NCBI GenBank assembly: GCA_028691595.1
Contig: JAQUZA010000005.1
Location: 1 to 25,545, forward strand
Reading direction: 5' to 3'
DNA length: 25,545 nucleotides
Source of the DNA: Candidatus Rifleibacteriota bacterium
Lineage (GTDB): Bacteria; Muiribacteriota; Ozemobacteria; Ozemobacterales; Ozemobacteraceae
Under the pieces are notes generated by a model. That model saw only the letters and a program-made list of their open reading frames with translations. It did not search any database and had not been told where the DNA came from. The position numbers were made by a program, and so were the translations under genes. Of the stretch, positions 14,336 through 22,525 are shown one piece after another (position 1 is the stretch's first letter; each line of letters opens with the position of its first letter).

Positions 14336-15550
14336 TTAACGCACAGTCTTGATTATGTCAAACAATGGCATGTACATGGCCAGAGCCAGAGTTACCACAA
14401 ATACCGCCAGAAAAATAACCAGCGCCGGTTGAATCAATGAAACAGCTGTTTCAAGGGTAAGCTCAAGGTCGCGCTCATAAATTATCCCGGCTTTTTCAAG
14501 CATTTCGCCAGTATTGCCGCCGCGCTCGCCAACATCGGTCATGAGAATAATACTTTCCGGAAACAGATCGCGATAGCGCCCGACCGATTGTGACAGCGAT
14601 TCACCCCGGCTGACTGCCTCGCGGACATTATTGATAGCTTCTTTGTAGATCATGTTGCTTAAAGCTTTTTCAACGGCCTGCAGTGAGGTAAGAATCGGCA
14701 CACCGCACTTGAGCAGAGTGCCAAGAATTCTCGCGAAAAGAGACATTTCCATCTGCTGAATAACCGGCCCGAAAATGGGTATGGTGATCATTGTTCTGGC
14801 AATGCGCCGCGAACCGCTTTCGGTGCTCCTGGCCATGAAAAATATAGCCACTGCAATAACTATGACCGAAAAAATCAGCGCGGAATGCCCGGTTAGAAAA
14901 TTTGAAGTGGCGAGAACAACCCGCGTTGGCAACGGTAGTTCCTGGCCATGTGCCTGAATCTTTTCGATAAAAACCGGAAACACGTAAACCAGCAGTGCCC
15001 AGGCGACAATTATAGTATTGATAAGAAGTATCGCGGGGTAAATCATCGATTTGACGATTTTGGCACGCAGGCGGTACATGGCATCATGAATGTAGGCGTA
15101 GCGTTCGAGGATTTCTCCGAGAATGCCGCCTATTTCGCCCACTTCAACCATGGTAATGAACAGGTTTGAAAAAACACCACGATGGGTCTTGAGCGCATCA
15201 GAAAAGGATTTGCCAGACTCAATTTTTTCGCGCAAATCTTTGAGAAGCATTTTGAGCGGCCCGTCGGGTAATTGTCTGTACAGAGCGTGCAGGCTCATGA
15301 TCAGCGGGCAGCCGGCGTTGGTGAGACTCGAAAGCTGCAACAGAAAAAAGTTCATGGCATGAGCCGAAATTTTAAGATTGGAGGTGCTGCTGCTTACCAG
15401 ACCCTGAAGCGGTGCTGCTGCAATCTCAAGAACGAAATAGTTGCGGTCGGCAAGCCAGGTTCCAACTTCTTCAACAGTCGCAGCTTCCATGAAGCCTTCC
15501 ATGGGCTTGCCTTTGACATCAAGAGCTTTGTAGGCAAACCTTTTGCTCAC
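14336..15550 (-). CDS. gspF: GspF/PilC inner-membrane platform protein
   Basis: The 404-residue product (family size about 400) has two T2SSF domains and three to four membrane helices. FAYKALDVKGKPMEGFMEA is the standard GspF N-terminus. First domain: LSSLTNAGCPLIMSLHALY, then GKSFSDALKTHRGVFSNLFI and MVEVGEIGG. Second domain: MSLFARILGTLLKCGVPILT, then GESLSQSVGRYRDLFPESII and DVGERGGNTGEML. It lies in the inner membrane and couples GspE to the pseudopilus. The start is GTG 15550, overlapping gspE by 4 bp (GTGA). The gap to gspG is 48 bp. Confidence 0.94.
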   Translation of the reverse strand: MSKRFAYKALDVKGKPMEGFMEAATVEEVGTWLADRNYFVLEIAAAPLQGLVSSSTSNLKISAHAMNFFLLQLSSLTNAGCPLIMSLHALYRQLPDGPLKMLLKDLREKIESGKSFSDALKTHRGVFSNLFITMVEVGEIGGILGEILERYAYIHDAMYRLRAKIVKSMIYPAILLINTIIVAWALLVYVFPVFIEKIQAHGQELPLPTRVVLATSNFLTGHSALIFSVIVIAVAIFFMARSTESGSRRIARTMITIPIFGPVIQQMEMSLFARILGTLLKCGVPILTSLQAVEKALSNMIYKEAINNVREAVSRGESLSQSVGRYRDLFPESIILMTDVGERGGNTGEMLEKAGIIYERDLELTLETAVSLIQPALVIFLAVFVVTLALAMYMPLFDIIKTVR

Positions 15551-17301
15551 AGTGCAACCTCGCTGGTCGAACTGATGGCGCGTCTTACTTCTTCGCCACG
15601 GGTCAGCCGCATTACTTCTTCGATAGAAGTTACGCCCCTGACGGCCTTGGTAATGCCGTCTACTCTCATGGTGCGCATGCCACCGCGAATGGCTGCCTGT
15701 CTTATATCCCTGGCCGAAACAGATTTTAAAATCAGGCCATGGATTTCGTCATTTATGGTCATGATCTCATGAATGGCTGTTCGACCGGCATAACCAGTGC
15801 GTCTGCAGGTGAGACAGCCCTTGCCTCTGAACAGGCTGGCTTCTGCCTGACCATGCTCGGTGAGCAGTTCAAGAGCTTCGCCATCAGGCTTGTAGGGGGT
15901 TTTGCACGAAGGGCAGATTTTTCTGACCAGGCGCTGACCGCCGACTCCAATTACCGCAGAGGCCACCAGATATGGCTCAACTCCCATTTCGATCAGACGG
16001 GTAATGGCTGAAGCAGCATCATTGGTATGCAGGGTCGAAAAGACAAGGTGACCGGTCAGTGCTGATTCAATCGCTATCTGCGCTGTTTCAAAATCGCGAA
16101 TTTCACCTATCAGAATTACGTTTGGATCCTGGCGCAGAATTGAACGCAAAGTGCGGGCAAAAGTCAGTCCGATTTCCGGTCTGACCTGAACCTGGTTGAT
16201 GCTTGGTATCAGGTATTCAACAGGGTCTTCAACGGTAGTAATGTTGATCTGGCCGTTGCGGATAAAGTTTATGGCTGCATACAGTGTCGATGTTTTGCCC
16301 GAGCCCGTAGGGCCGGTCATCAGAATGATACCGTTTGGAGACGATGACAGGGTTTTGAACAGACTCAGCAGATCATCGTCAAAACCAACCTGATCGAGAG
16401 TGAGCTGCATACGGCTCTTATCGAGAATACGAATGACTATCTTCTCGCCAAATACCGTTGGTAATGACGAAACACGCAGATCTATGCTTTTATTCTGAAC
16501 TTTTACCTTGATGCGGCCATCCTGGGGCAGACGCTTCTCGGAAATATCCATTTGCGCCATGATCTTCAGGCGCGAAAGCAGTTCACTCTGAATGCTCTTG
16601 GGGGCCTTCATCAGTTCGTTAAGAATACCATCGATTCTATATCTGACCCTGATGATTTCTTCGTCGGGCTCGATATGAATGTCGCTGGCCCGGTCATTGA
16701 TTGCCTGCTGAATTATAGTGTTGACCAGGTTGATGATCGGCACGCTCTGTTCTTCACCACCAATGTCGAAGGTGTTGAAAAAACTCTCGTCAAGCTTGAC
16801 TTCAGAACTGCGCTCGGCGGTAATGTTGTCTACAGCGTTCTGCAAACTGTCGCTGTTGCCGTAATAATGCCTGATGGCTGCTTCTACCTGAGACTCGGGG
16901 CTGATGGCAATGTCGAGTTCATACCCGGTCTGAAAGGTGATTTCATCGATGATAAATACATCGAGTGGGTCGGCCATGCTTATCTGCAGTCGGTTGCCGT
17001 CGAGCTTCACGGGCAGAAGATTGTGACTGCGAACGATACCATCTGGAATTGTTGTAAGTACTTCTGGTGGAACATTCATCTCATTAAGATTGAGGTAGGG
17101 AATGTTCATCTGGCTGGCCAGAGTGGTAGCGATGCTGTCTTCGTTAGTCAGACCGGTCTCTACGAGAACCTTTCCGAGCCGTTTGCCTAAAACCTTCTGC
17201 TTGGAAAGGGCTTCCTGGAGTTGTTCGCCGCTTATGAGGCCGGCTTCCACGAGAATGTCGCCAAGTCGTTTTCGTTGCTGATTGCCGGGTTTAGCAGACA
17301 T
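15547..17301 (-). CDS. gspE: GspE/PilB secretion ATPase
   Basis: GspE hydrolyses ATP in the cytoplasm to power pseudopilus assembly. The 584-residue product has an N-terminal MshEN/GspE-N region (LGDILVEAGL, ISGEQLQEAL, then KRLGKVLVETGL at about 13-51) and a core with Walker A GPTGSGKT (330-337), Walker B ILIGEIRD (396-403), and Asp/His boxes (ASDIHIEP, GHLVFSTLHTNDA). A zinc site is formed by CPSC (463-466) and CLTC (496-499), separated by 29 residues. All catalytic parts are present. The start ATG 17301 follows GGGAAC. The last four bases overlap gspF. The N-terminal domain is the kind that can bind c-di-GMP in PilB/MshE relatives, but whether this one does is not shown. Confidence 0.96.
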   Translation of the reverse strand: MSAKPGNQQRKRLGDILVEAGLISGEQLQEALSKQKVLGKRLGKVLVETGLTNEDSIATTLASQMNIPYLNLNEMNVPPEVLTTIPDGIVRSHNLLPVKLDGNRLQISMADPLDVFIIDEITFQTGYELDIAISPESQVEAAIRHYYGNSDSLQNAVDNITAERSSEVKLDESFFNTFDIGGEEQSVPIINLVNTIIQQAINDRASDIHIEPDEEIIRVRYRIDGILNELMKAPKSIQSELLSRLKIMAQMDISEKRLPQDGRIKVKVQNKSIDLRVSSLPTVFGEKIVIRILDKSRMQLTLDQVGFDDDLLSLFKTLSSSPNGIILMTGPTGSGKTSTLYAAINFIRNGQINITTVEDPVEYLIPSINQVQVRPEIGLTFARTLRSILRQDPNVILIGEIRDFETAQIAIESALTGHLVFSTLHTNDAASAITRLIEMGVEPYLVASAVIGVGGQRLVRKICPSCKTPYKPDGEALELLTEHGQAEASLFRGKGCLTCRRTGYAGRTAIHEIMTINDEIHGLILKSVSARDIRQAAIRGGMRTMRVDGITKAVRGVTSIEEVMRLTRGEEVRRAISSTSEVAL

Positions 17302-17313
17302 TGAGTGTTCCCA

Positions 17314-18072
17314 TCATCGTTTCCAGAAGCATTTTCTGGCTGTTTCGTAGCTCGGGTTGATCTCAAGTGCCTTGCGGAAGGCCATCATTGCCTCATTCTT
17401 AAGGCCTTTTGCTTCAAGTGCCTGACCAAGTTTATAGTAGCCATCTGCAAACCCGGGGAACTTCTGGATGTGATGGCGCAATTGCCTGATCAGTTCTTCG
17501 ATAAGTTCGTTGTTGTCGAGCAGAACTGATGTTTCATAGCTGTAATCTTCAGCATCATGTGCCTGATATTCGGCAAAGAAGAGGGCGATGACCTTTTTAT
17601 ATTCTGTCAGTGCGTCATCTTTGCGGTCGAGAGCTTCAAGAATATGGGCCCGTTCGTTCAGGGCTTCACGATATTTGGGGTTGATTTTTATCGCTTCACA
17701 TAATTGCTCGTCGGCCTTTTCGAGCTGACCAAGGCTGCGGTAGGCAAGTGCCTGATGAAAAAAAGCATCAGGCCAGCGCTGCTTCTCGGTAACCCGGGCA
17801 AAAGCCTCAATGGCCTCGCCATACCGGCCGGCGTTAAGCATAGCTTTTCCGAGGTTGTTCCAGTATTCGGGGCTTGGATTAAGCTTTATGCAGTGCTGAT
17901 AATGCTCTATTGCTTCATCAAACTTGCCAAGGCGGGTAAGCCCATTGGCCAGACTGCACCTCAGCAGGTGATTATCAGGTTCCCCTTCTAGTTTTTTGCG
18001 GTTTTCCTGAACTGCTTCTTCGATCAATCCGTCGCTGTAATACGAACGTGGTACCTCTGCTGCTGGTGTCAT
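17314..18072 (-). CDS. TPR protein between cupin and gspE
   Basis: The 252-residue product lacks a signal peptide and is built of tandem tetratricopeptide repeats. Clear units: CSLANGLTRLGKFDEAIEHY, NNLGKAMLNAGRYGEAIEAF, HQALAYRSLGQLEKADEQLC, NERAHILEALDRKDDALTEY and KLGQALEAKGLKNEAMMAFR. The W/L/G/Y/A/F/A/P TPR pattern is well kept. TPR proteins usually hold partner proteins; here the partner is likely a secretion component, since the gene sits 12 bp before gspE and 3 bp after the cupin gene. Exact role unknown; similar to PilF/PilW-type assembly TPR proteins, but without a lipobox, so cytoplasmic. Confidence 0.85.
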   Translation of the reverse strand: MTPAAEVPRSYYSDGLIEEAVQENRKKLEGEPDNHLLRCSLANGLTRLGKFDEAIEHYQHCIKLNPSPEYWNNLGKAMLNAGRYGEAIEAFARVTEKQRWPDAFFHQALAYRSLGQLEKADEQLCEAIKINPKYREALNERAHILEALDRKDDALTEYKKVIALFFAEYQAHDAEDYSYETSVLLDNNELIEELIRQLRHHIQKFPGFADGYYKLGQALEAKGLKNEAMMAFRKALEINPSYETARKCFWKR

Positions 18073-18075
18073 GAG

Positions 18076-18804
18076 CTATTTTCCAGATTTGGTGCCAGCG
18101 GTAGAGGCTGGAGCAACAACTTTCGGTGGAGTCTTTTCGAGGTCCTGAGTTCCGGTTTTCTGCTCGTCTGGAGTGGTTGTTTTTAACTTTTTTTCTTCGA
18201 CGGCACCCAGTCTAACTTCTGTTGGGCTGCCTGGAATAACCGGCAAAGCAGGGGTAACCACATGGGTTGATTCCGGTTTCTTTTCGGGGGCGACTTTGGC
18301 TGCGGTTTCGGCTTCGGCAGAAGGCTTTGCCCAGTTGCGGTATTCTTCTTCCGGGCCTGACGGAGAATAATACTGAAGAAATTTCACGACATCGGTAGAA
18401 TCATTCAGATATTCATGAAATGATTTGGCCGGAATATAGGCAGTGCTGTTCGGCCCAAGAATCTTGATTTCATCACCGATTCTGAGGGTCAGGTTGCCCT
18501 CGAGAACATGGACGATTTCGGTAACGAAAACGTGCCTGTGACTGCCTATATGAGCCCCGGGCAGGTAAGTGAGATGGACCAGCGTTGATATTGAAGGGCC
18601 AACTTTTGCCGGGTCAACGAGAATCTTTGCGCCAATGCGTTTATCAGGGGAAGTATGATATTCAGAATCGTCAAAGGCGATAAAATTAACTGAGGCCGGC
18701 TGTGTAGTCTGCTTCTTGGCGGCAAAAACCCCGCTGGGGCTTCCAAGCAGCGCTACGATCAATGTAAGAGCTATGGTTCCAGAAACAAAATTTGTGTTTT
18801 TCAT
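18076..18804 (-). CDS. Secreted cupin-domain protein, first gene of the secretion operon
   Basis: With start ATG 18804 the product has 242 residues; MKNTNFVSGTIALTLIVALL opens a signal peptide ending near VFAAKK. A single cupin follows: motif 1 GAHIGSHRHVFVTEIVHVLEG fits G-x5-HxH-x4-E-x6-G exactly (His, His, Glu metal ligands), and motif 2 PAKSFHEYLN supplies the last His. The C-terminal third is Pro/Lys/Thr/Ala-rich and probably disordered. Such small cupins bind metal and may be enzymes or ligand sensors; the substrate cannot be told. A longer frame from 18840 would begin inside the -35 box, so is rejected. There is no Shine-Dalgarno; the -10 box is 7 nt before the ATG. Confidence 0.85.
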   Translation of the reverse strand: MKNTNFVSGTIALTLIVALLGSPSGVFAAKKQTTQPASVNFIAFDDSEYHTSPDKRIGAKILVDPAKVGPSISTLVHLTYLPGAHIGSHRHVFVTEIVHVLEGNLTLRIGDEIKILGPNSTAYIPAKSFHEYLNDSTDVVKFLQYYSPSGPEEEYRNWAKPSAEAETAAKVAPEKKPESTHVVTPALPVIPGSPTEVRLGAVEEKKLKTTTPDEQKTGTQDLEKTPPKVVAPASTAGTKSGK

Positions 18805-18811
18805 GAACGAA

Positions 18812-18840
18812 ATTCTAGCCTGTAAATATAGTCTTGTCAA
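18812..18840 (-). promoter_or_regulatory. Strong sigma-70 promoter of the secretion operon
   Basis: On the minus strand TTGACA (18835-18840), a 17-bp spacer (18818-18834) and TAGAAT (18812-18817) give 11 of 12 consensus bases. Only 7 nt follow before ATG 18804, so the mRNA would start at or next to the start codon. It could drive all genes down to 8475. Confidence 0.8.
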
Positions 18841-18841
18841 G

Positions 18842-18954
18842 CCGTGGCAATTGAACTCAGCAATTGTCGGCCAATATGGTCACAGCTGATGTGAACCGCC
18901 TTTGAAAAACCGTAAGGCGGAAACACCCGGGTTGCTACTCGCATGTTGCCACGG
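18842..18954. repeat. 9-bp inverted pair in the divergent promoter region (candidate operator)
   Basis: CCGTGGCAA (18842-18850) and its exact reverse complement TTGCCACGG (18946-18954) bracket 95 bp. Read in each direction of transcription the site is TTGCCACGG: it ends 1 bp before the -35 box of the cupin promoter and 8 bp before the -35 box of the 19024 promoter. Between them lie two CAATTG copies (18848-18853, 18861-18866), a pair TCAGC/GCTGA and a CCGCCTT/AAGGCGG hairpin (18898-18904, 18914-18920). The rest of the 183-bp gap 18841-19023 holds only the two promoters. Confidence 0.6.
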
Positions 18955-18962
18955 TCATGCCG

Positions 18963-18991
18963 TTGACTTTATCTCTGGCATACAGTACTAT
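18963..18991 (+). promoter_or_regulatory. Promoter of the + strand pseudopilin operon
   Basis: TTGACT (18963-18968), 17-bp spacer, and TACTAT (18986-18991); a second -10-like TACAAT is at 18995-19000 but with too long a spacer. Start of transcription near 18998 would give a leader of about 26 nt before ATG 19024. Confidence 0.55.
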
Positions 18992-19023
18992 TGGTACAAT
19001 ACTCACATGTTCCACGGATTAAT

Positions 19024-19587
19024 ATGAAAGATTGTGCCGGAATAAGGCAAACCGCCGCCATTTTGCTGGTGTTGCTGGTAATTATTTTGCCGGGCTGCTG
19101 TTCGCGCAAAACTGCTTCTAAACGGCAGGCTACCGGCCGGAAAAATTCTGTTGCAACTGTCAGACAGGCTTCTTACCCCGAGAAGGCTTCTCCCCAGACC
19201 GGCGAAGAAATGCTTTCCGGCAATGAAACGGTTCGCAAGCTTCGTGACCAGGATAAGAAGACAAAAGACCAGTATCGACGGCTTGAATATGCCTTTGAAA
19301 TGTATAATACTGCGAACCTTGACGGCGCTCTTCGTGAGGTTGAGCGCCTCCAACTCGAAATAAACAATGATCCCTACCTTGAAATGCAGAGCTGGTATCT
19401 TTCTGCTATGATCTATCACAAATCAGACAAAACCAGCCGAAGGAAAAGAGCAATGCGTAAAATGCTTGAAAGCATGGAGCAATTGCAGAAAGATCCAAGA
19501 TTTTTGCAGGCCCACGCTGACGGTATGATCAGCCAGGAAATCATGAAAATGGCACTCGAGAAAGGAGAAGGACGCTATGCAGAATAG
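19024..19587 (+). CDS. Lipoprotein with helical (TPR-like) domain
   Basis: With start ATG 19024 the product has 187 residues and a lipoprotein signal ending LPGC (Cys25), followed by a basic linker (SRKTASKRQATGRKN). The C-terminal 110 residues are helical: DQYRRLEYAFEMYNTANLDG and WYLSAMIYHKSDKTSRRKRA resemble a pair of TPR or Sel1-like repeats. An alternative TTG at 18991 would lie inside the promoter. The gene overlaps the 834-residue gene by 11 bp. By comparison with pilotins (PilF/PilW), a helper for the pseudopilus or secretin is possible; this is inference. It is the first gene of the four-gene + operon. Confidence 0.75.
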   Translation: MKDCAGIRQTAAILLVLLVIILPGCCSRKTASKRQATGRKNSVATVRQASYPEKASPQTGEEMLSGNETVRKLRDQDKKTKDQYRRLEYAFEMYNTANLDGALREVERLQLEINNDPYLEMQSWYLSAMIYHKSDKTSRRKRAMRKMLESMEQLQKDPRFLQAHADGMISQEIMKMALEKGEGRYAE

Positions 19588-22081
19588 AGCCGGTTCAATC
19601 TTTCTTCTCACTCTCACAGCCATGACCGTTCTTTTTATTCTCGGCTTTTCTATTTCGTTTTTTACCGGTTCAGAAGACTATTCTTCTTCCATGTCTTACG
19701 AGTCAGAAGTCGCTTTCAATCTTGCTGAATCGGCAATTGAAGAATTTGTGGCGCGCATCAAGAACTCCTTGAATCACGATGACGCAAACAACCAGTTATA
19801 CAAGGTTTTGCGCTCGCATGCCACCGATGTCAGCAAGGAAATTCCCCTTGAAGCCGCGCAGGTTGCCAAGCTGACCGCCTATACCCGTGAAACGGCAAGG
19901 CAGATATACGGTATTCAATTTGGCCGTGGGCTGGTTGAATCAGAAGACTTTGTGGTTGATGCGGTTATTAAACTTCAGCATATTAATGCGGTTGAAGCCG
20001 CCAATGGCGACCAGGTTCTCTACAAAATGAAAAAGGACCTTAAAGAGAAGCAGGGCGAGCTCGAGGTCAGGGCCAAAGTCATTTATAAAGGGCACACTGC
20101 TAAAGTTTCTCTGAAGTTTCTTATCAGGGTCGTCAAAACCTTTATTCCGCCATTCAATTACTTCACTCTCTATGTCAAAGATGGCAGCGTTTACGGTGGT
20201 TCGCACTTCAACACCTTCACCTCCTCCATTGACCAGAAACGTTCATTGCGTCTTGATAACGGCTGGAACGCTATTAAACGCGATTTCAACCCAACCTTGA
20301 ACTTTGACGACTGGGAAAAGGAACTCGCTCAGCTGGGTGGTAATGCCCTTACTCCTCCGGGCCGCGTTTATCTCGGCCAGGACTTGAACAGCCTCATGCA
20401 GGCCGGCCCTGCGGTTCTTATCCGCTCTACCAACGGTGCTAAACTTCTCTTTGGCGATAATCTCAATGCCAATATCGAGAAATTCACCCAGATGAACGCC
20501 CAGGATAACTTCTGTCTGCGTTTTGATGTTCCCTGGATGGGCATGAAAGACTACGTGAAAGATTTCATGGAACTCCAGGGCCAGGAAAAGACCAAAGAAG
20601 GCCTGATCTTCACTGGTTGGGGCAATGAGCATAAAATCAGGCTTTTCAATATTGGTGCCGGCAAAGAACTCACCGAAATGACCACAAGTGGGCCGCCATC
20701 ATTCGTAAACTGCTTTCAAAGCTATTCTATGCATACCGGTAATATGGTCACCCAGACTCCGGGTGGTATTAATTCGAGTGAAGGGCTGATGAAATACCGT
20801 TTGATGCCAGAACTCGATCGCAGCGGCTTCGACCCTTTCGGTTCGGCCCCGCCTCTCGATCGCCTCGAACCCATGAGTCGGGCTGATTTTACCAAACTTT
20901 CGCCGACTCTTATCTACGGGCCAGCCATGCGTCAATATTTCAGGGCTGTTCAGATTCATCCGAAGGGCGGTGAGCCTGTTGAACTGCCGTTCCTGGATAC
21001 GAAAGGCCCTCTGATCTCCATGGTTCCGGGTGTCGATCTTAAAACAAAATTGACCGCAACCCAGGCTTTTGAGCTGTTCAAATTCGCCGGAGTCGACGAA
21101 ACCTTCAGAGAAAAACTCAAAAAAAACTGGGAATTGCTTCCTGATGGTTTGCGTGAATTGCAGAATTATGCCAATTTCATGAGCGATTCAGGGGTTGAGC
21201 TTTACAACAAGGGGCTCGCCAATTTTTTGAATCGCCTGCGTAACCGCCAGGATGAATATGACGGCGCTCTAAAAGACTTTATGGGTGGCTATCTCGAGAA
21301 TTTCCCTTATCCGTATAACCAGATTCCCAAGGGTATGGATAACGTTATCGGCCAGACTCCAATGCTTGAGTTCTATGAGGGTGCTCTATGGCATGCTCTA
21401 CCAGACTCTTACAGTTCTTATCTTTTTGACTTCTATTTTATCCCGCGCAGCACTGAAGACTTTTTCAGAGGTAGAACAACGGTTGCCATTGGCGGCACTT
21501 CGTATGACCGTTTTGAATTCAAGTATATCAACAACGTTCAGGCTTACCGAAGTGGCGTAACTAACCAAACTCTTGAACTGAACGGGATTCTGGCTTTGAA
21601 TGATTCTGAACCTCTGGGGTTGCGGAATCTCAGGTTCAGGGGTCACGGTGTCATCTATTCAAGCCCGATGATGGGCGGCGGCAAAGTTGTCATCGCCGGA
21701 AATCTGCTCGGTGTTGATTCCGATGAAAAAGCTATTCATTCGTCAATTGGTAATGACCTGCTTACTATCATTGCCCCGCAGATTGTCATCGATACCACCA
21801 TGGCGCCCGGAAGCCGCTGTTATGTCGAAGCAAACCTCATTTCGGTGTCTGAGCCAATGATAGTTAAGGGTGATAAGCCGATTACCATTAAAGGGACCGT
21901 GGTGACACCATTTTTGAATATTGAAGAACATTTTGCCACCCCGGGTGAGAACATTATCGTTTATAATGCTCTCAACGGAATCTGGCGAAATATTATGCCC
22001 GGTCTCATGGATAAACAATACGTCGCCAAAATTGTTACCGGCGGGGTTGGCAAATTTGACTGGAAATACGAGCGTGAATGA
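19577..22081 (+). CDS. Large PilX-like protein with beta-rich C-terminus
   Basis: The 834-residue product starts MQNRAGSIFLLTLTAMTVLF, a short positive N-terminus and hydrophobic helix, then YESEVAFNLAESAIEEFVAR. This is the PilX/GspK N-terminal plan (xxAxxxAEsAiE), with a degenerate cleavage site (AGSIFLL) and no Glu5. The main part is a large exported domain without family motifs that I can name. The last 165 residues (about 668-834) have a repeating short-strand pattern: GLRNLRFRGHGVIYSSPMM, GGKVVIAGNLLGVDSD, IIAPQIVIDTTMAPGSRC, KPITIKGTVVTPFLNIEE. That suggests a beta-helix. A tip adhesin or K-type cap is the best guess. RBS AAAGGAG; overlaps the lipoprotein gene by 11 bp and the next gene by 4. 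Confidence 0.8.
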   Translation: MQNRAGSIFLLTLTAMTVLFILGFSISFFTGSEDYSSSMSYESEVAFNLAESAIEEFVARIKNSLNHDDANNQLYKVLRSHATDVSKEIPLEAAQVAKLTAYTRETARQIYGIQFGRGLVESEDFVVDAVIKLQHINAVEAANGDQVLYKMKKDLKEKQGELEVRAKVIYKGHTAKVSLKFLIRVVKTFIPPFNYFTLYVKDGSVYGGSHFNTFTSSIDQKRSLRLDNGWNAIKRDFNPTLNFDDWEKELAQLGGNALTPPGRVYLGQDLNSLMQAGPAVLIRSTNGAKLLFGDNLNANIEKFTQMNAQDNFCLRFDVPWMGMKDYVKDFMELQGQEKTKEGLIFTGWGNEHKIRLFNIGAGKELTEMTTSGPPSFVNCFQSYSMHTGNMVTQTPGGINSSEGLMKYRLMPELDRSGFDPFGSAPPLDRLEPMSRADFTKLSPTLIYGPAMRQYFRAVQIHPKGGEPVELPFLDTKGPLISMVPGVDLKTKLTATQAFELFKFAGVDETFREKLKKNWELLPDGLRELQNYANFMSDSGVELYNKGLANFLNRLRNRQDEYDGALKDFMGGYLENFPYPYNQIPKGMDNVIGQTPMLEFYEGALWHALPDSYSSYLFDFYFIPRSTEDFFRGRTTVAIGGTSYDRFEFKYINNVQAYRSGVTNQTLELNGILALNDSEPLGLRNLRFRGHGVIYSSPMMGGGKVVIAGNLLGVDSDEKAIHSSIGNDLLTIIAPQIVIDTTMAPGSRCYVEANLISVSEPMIVKGDKPITIKGTVVTPFLNIEEHFATPGENIIVYNALNGIWRNIMPGLMDKQYVAKIVTGGVGKFDWKYERE

Positions 22082-22524
22082 TGCATAAGAAGAGCGCCAA
22101 GACAGCTTTTTCACTGGTTGAAATTTTGATCGTCATAATGATGATTTCAGCCGGTATTCTGCCAATTTATTCTCTAATGCAATCAGGTCAGAAAAGAATT
22201 GTCAGGGCCGATACCCGCACAATGGCAACTCTTTTCGGTACATCAGCGCTTGAGCTGGCGAGAACTCTCGGTTACGACAAGGCACAACGCTTACATAAAG
22301 ACGAAGAGTTTCTCGAACTGCAAAAAACAGCTGATAATAACGGCTTTGAACTCCGGTTCGAGCCGACACTCCAGCCGGTCACCCCGCTACCCAAAGGGGC
22401 AAAACCCCTGTCGCTTTTGCGTATCAAAATTACCGTTGTTTCAAAGCATAAAACTGCTGAATCCGATGTTCCTGTGCTGACGTTCGTTTCAATTCTTACC
22501 GACCCGAGATATAACTTTTATTGA
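22078..22524 (+). CDS. Minor prepilin (GspI/PilV-like), Ala at the cleavage site
   Basis: The 148-residue product carries KTAFSLVEILIVIMMISAGI: Phe1-Ser-Leu-Val-Glu5 and the assembly helix are normal, but the residue before the cleavage is Ala, not Gly. The next helix (MATLFGTSALELARTLGYDK) is like GspI/PilV. A beta head follows with RIKITVVSKHKTAESDVPVL. Two ATG codons in a row (22078, 22081) make either start possible; the first overlaps the 834-residue gene by 4 bp. It belongs to the + operon with the PilX-like and PilW-like genes. Confidence 0.8.
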   Translation: MMHKKSAKTAFSLVEILIVIMMISAGILPIYSLMQSGQKRIVRADTRTMATLFGTSALELARTLGYDKAQRLHKDEEFLELQKTADNNGFELRFEPTLQPVTPLPKGAKPLSLLRIKITVVSKHKTAESDVPVLTFVSILTDPRYNFY

Positions 22525-22525
22525 T

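Noticed and set aside
16552..17190. Long open frame on the + strand opposite the secretion ATPase gene (212 codons)
   Set aside because: It lies entirely inside gspE, whose motifs are complete; the antisense frame has no family motif and no ribosome binding site.
18805..18840. Earlier start for the cupin gene
   Set aside because: It would begin within the -35 box of an excellent promoter, and the signal peptide starts at ATG 18804.
18841..18960. Riboswitch or small RNA (c-di-GMP type or SRP RNA) in the divergent gap
   Set aside because: The pairing elements do not match any conserved core I know, and both promoters point away from the region, so it would not be in either mRNA leader.
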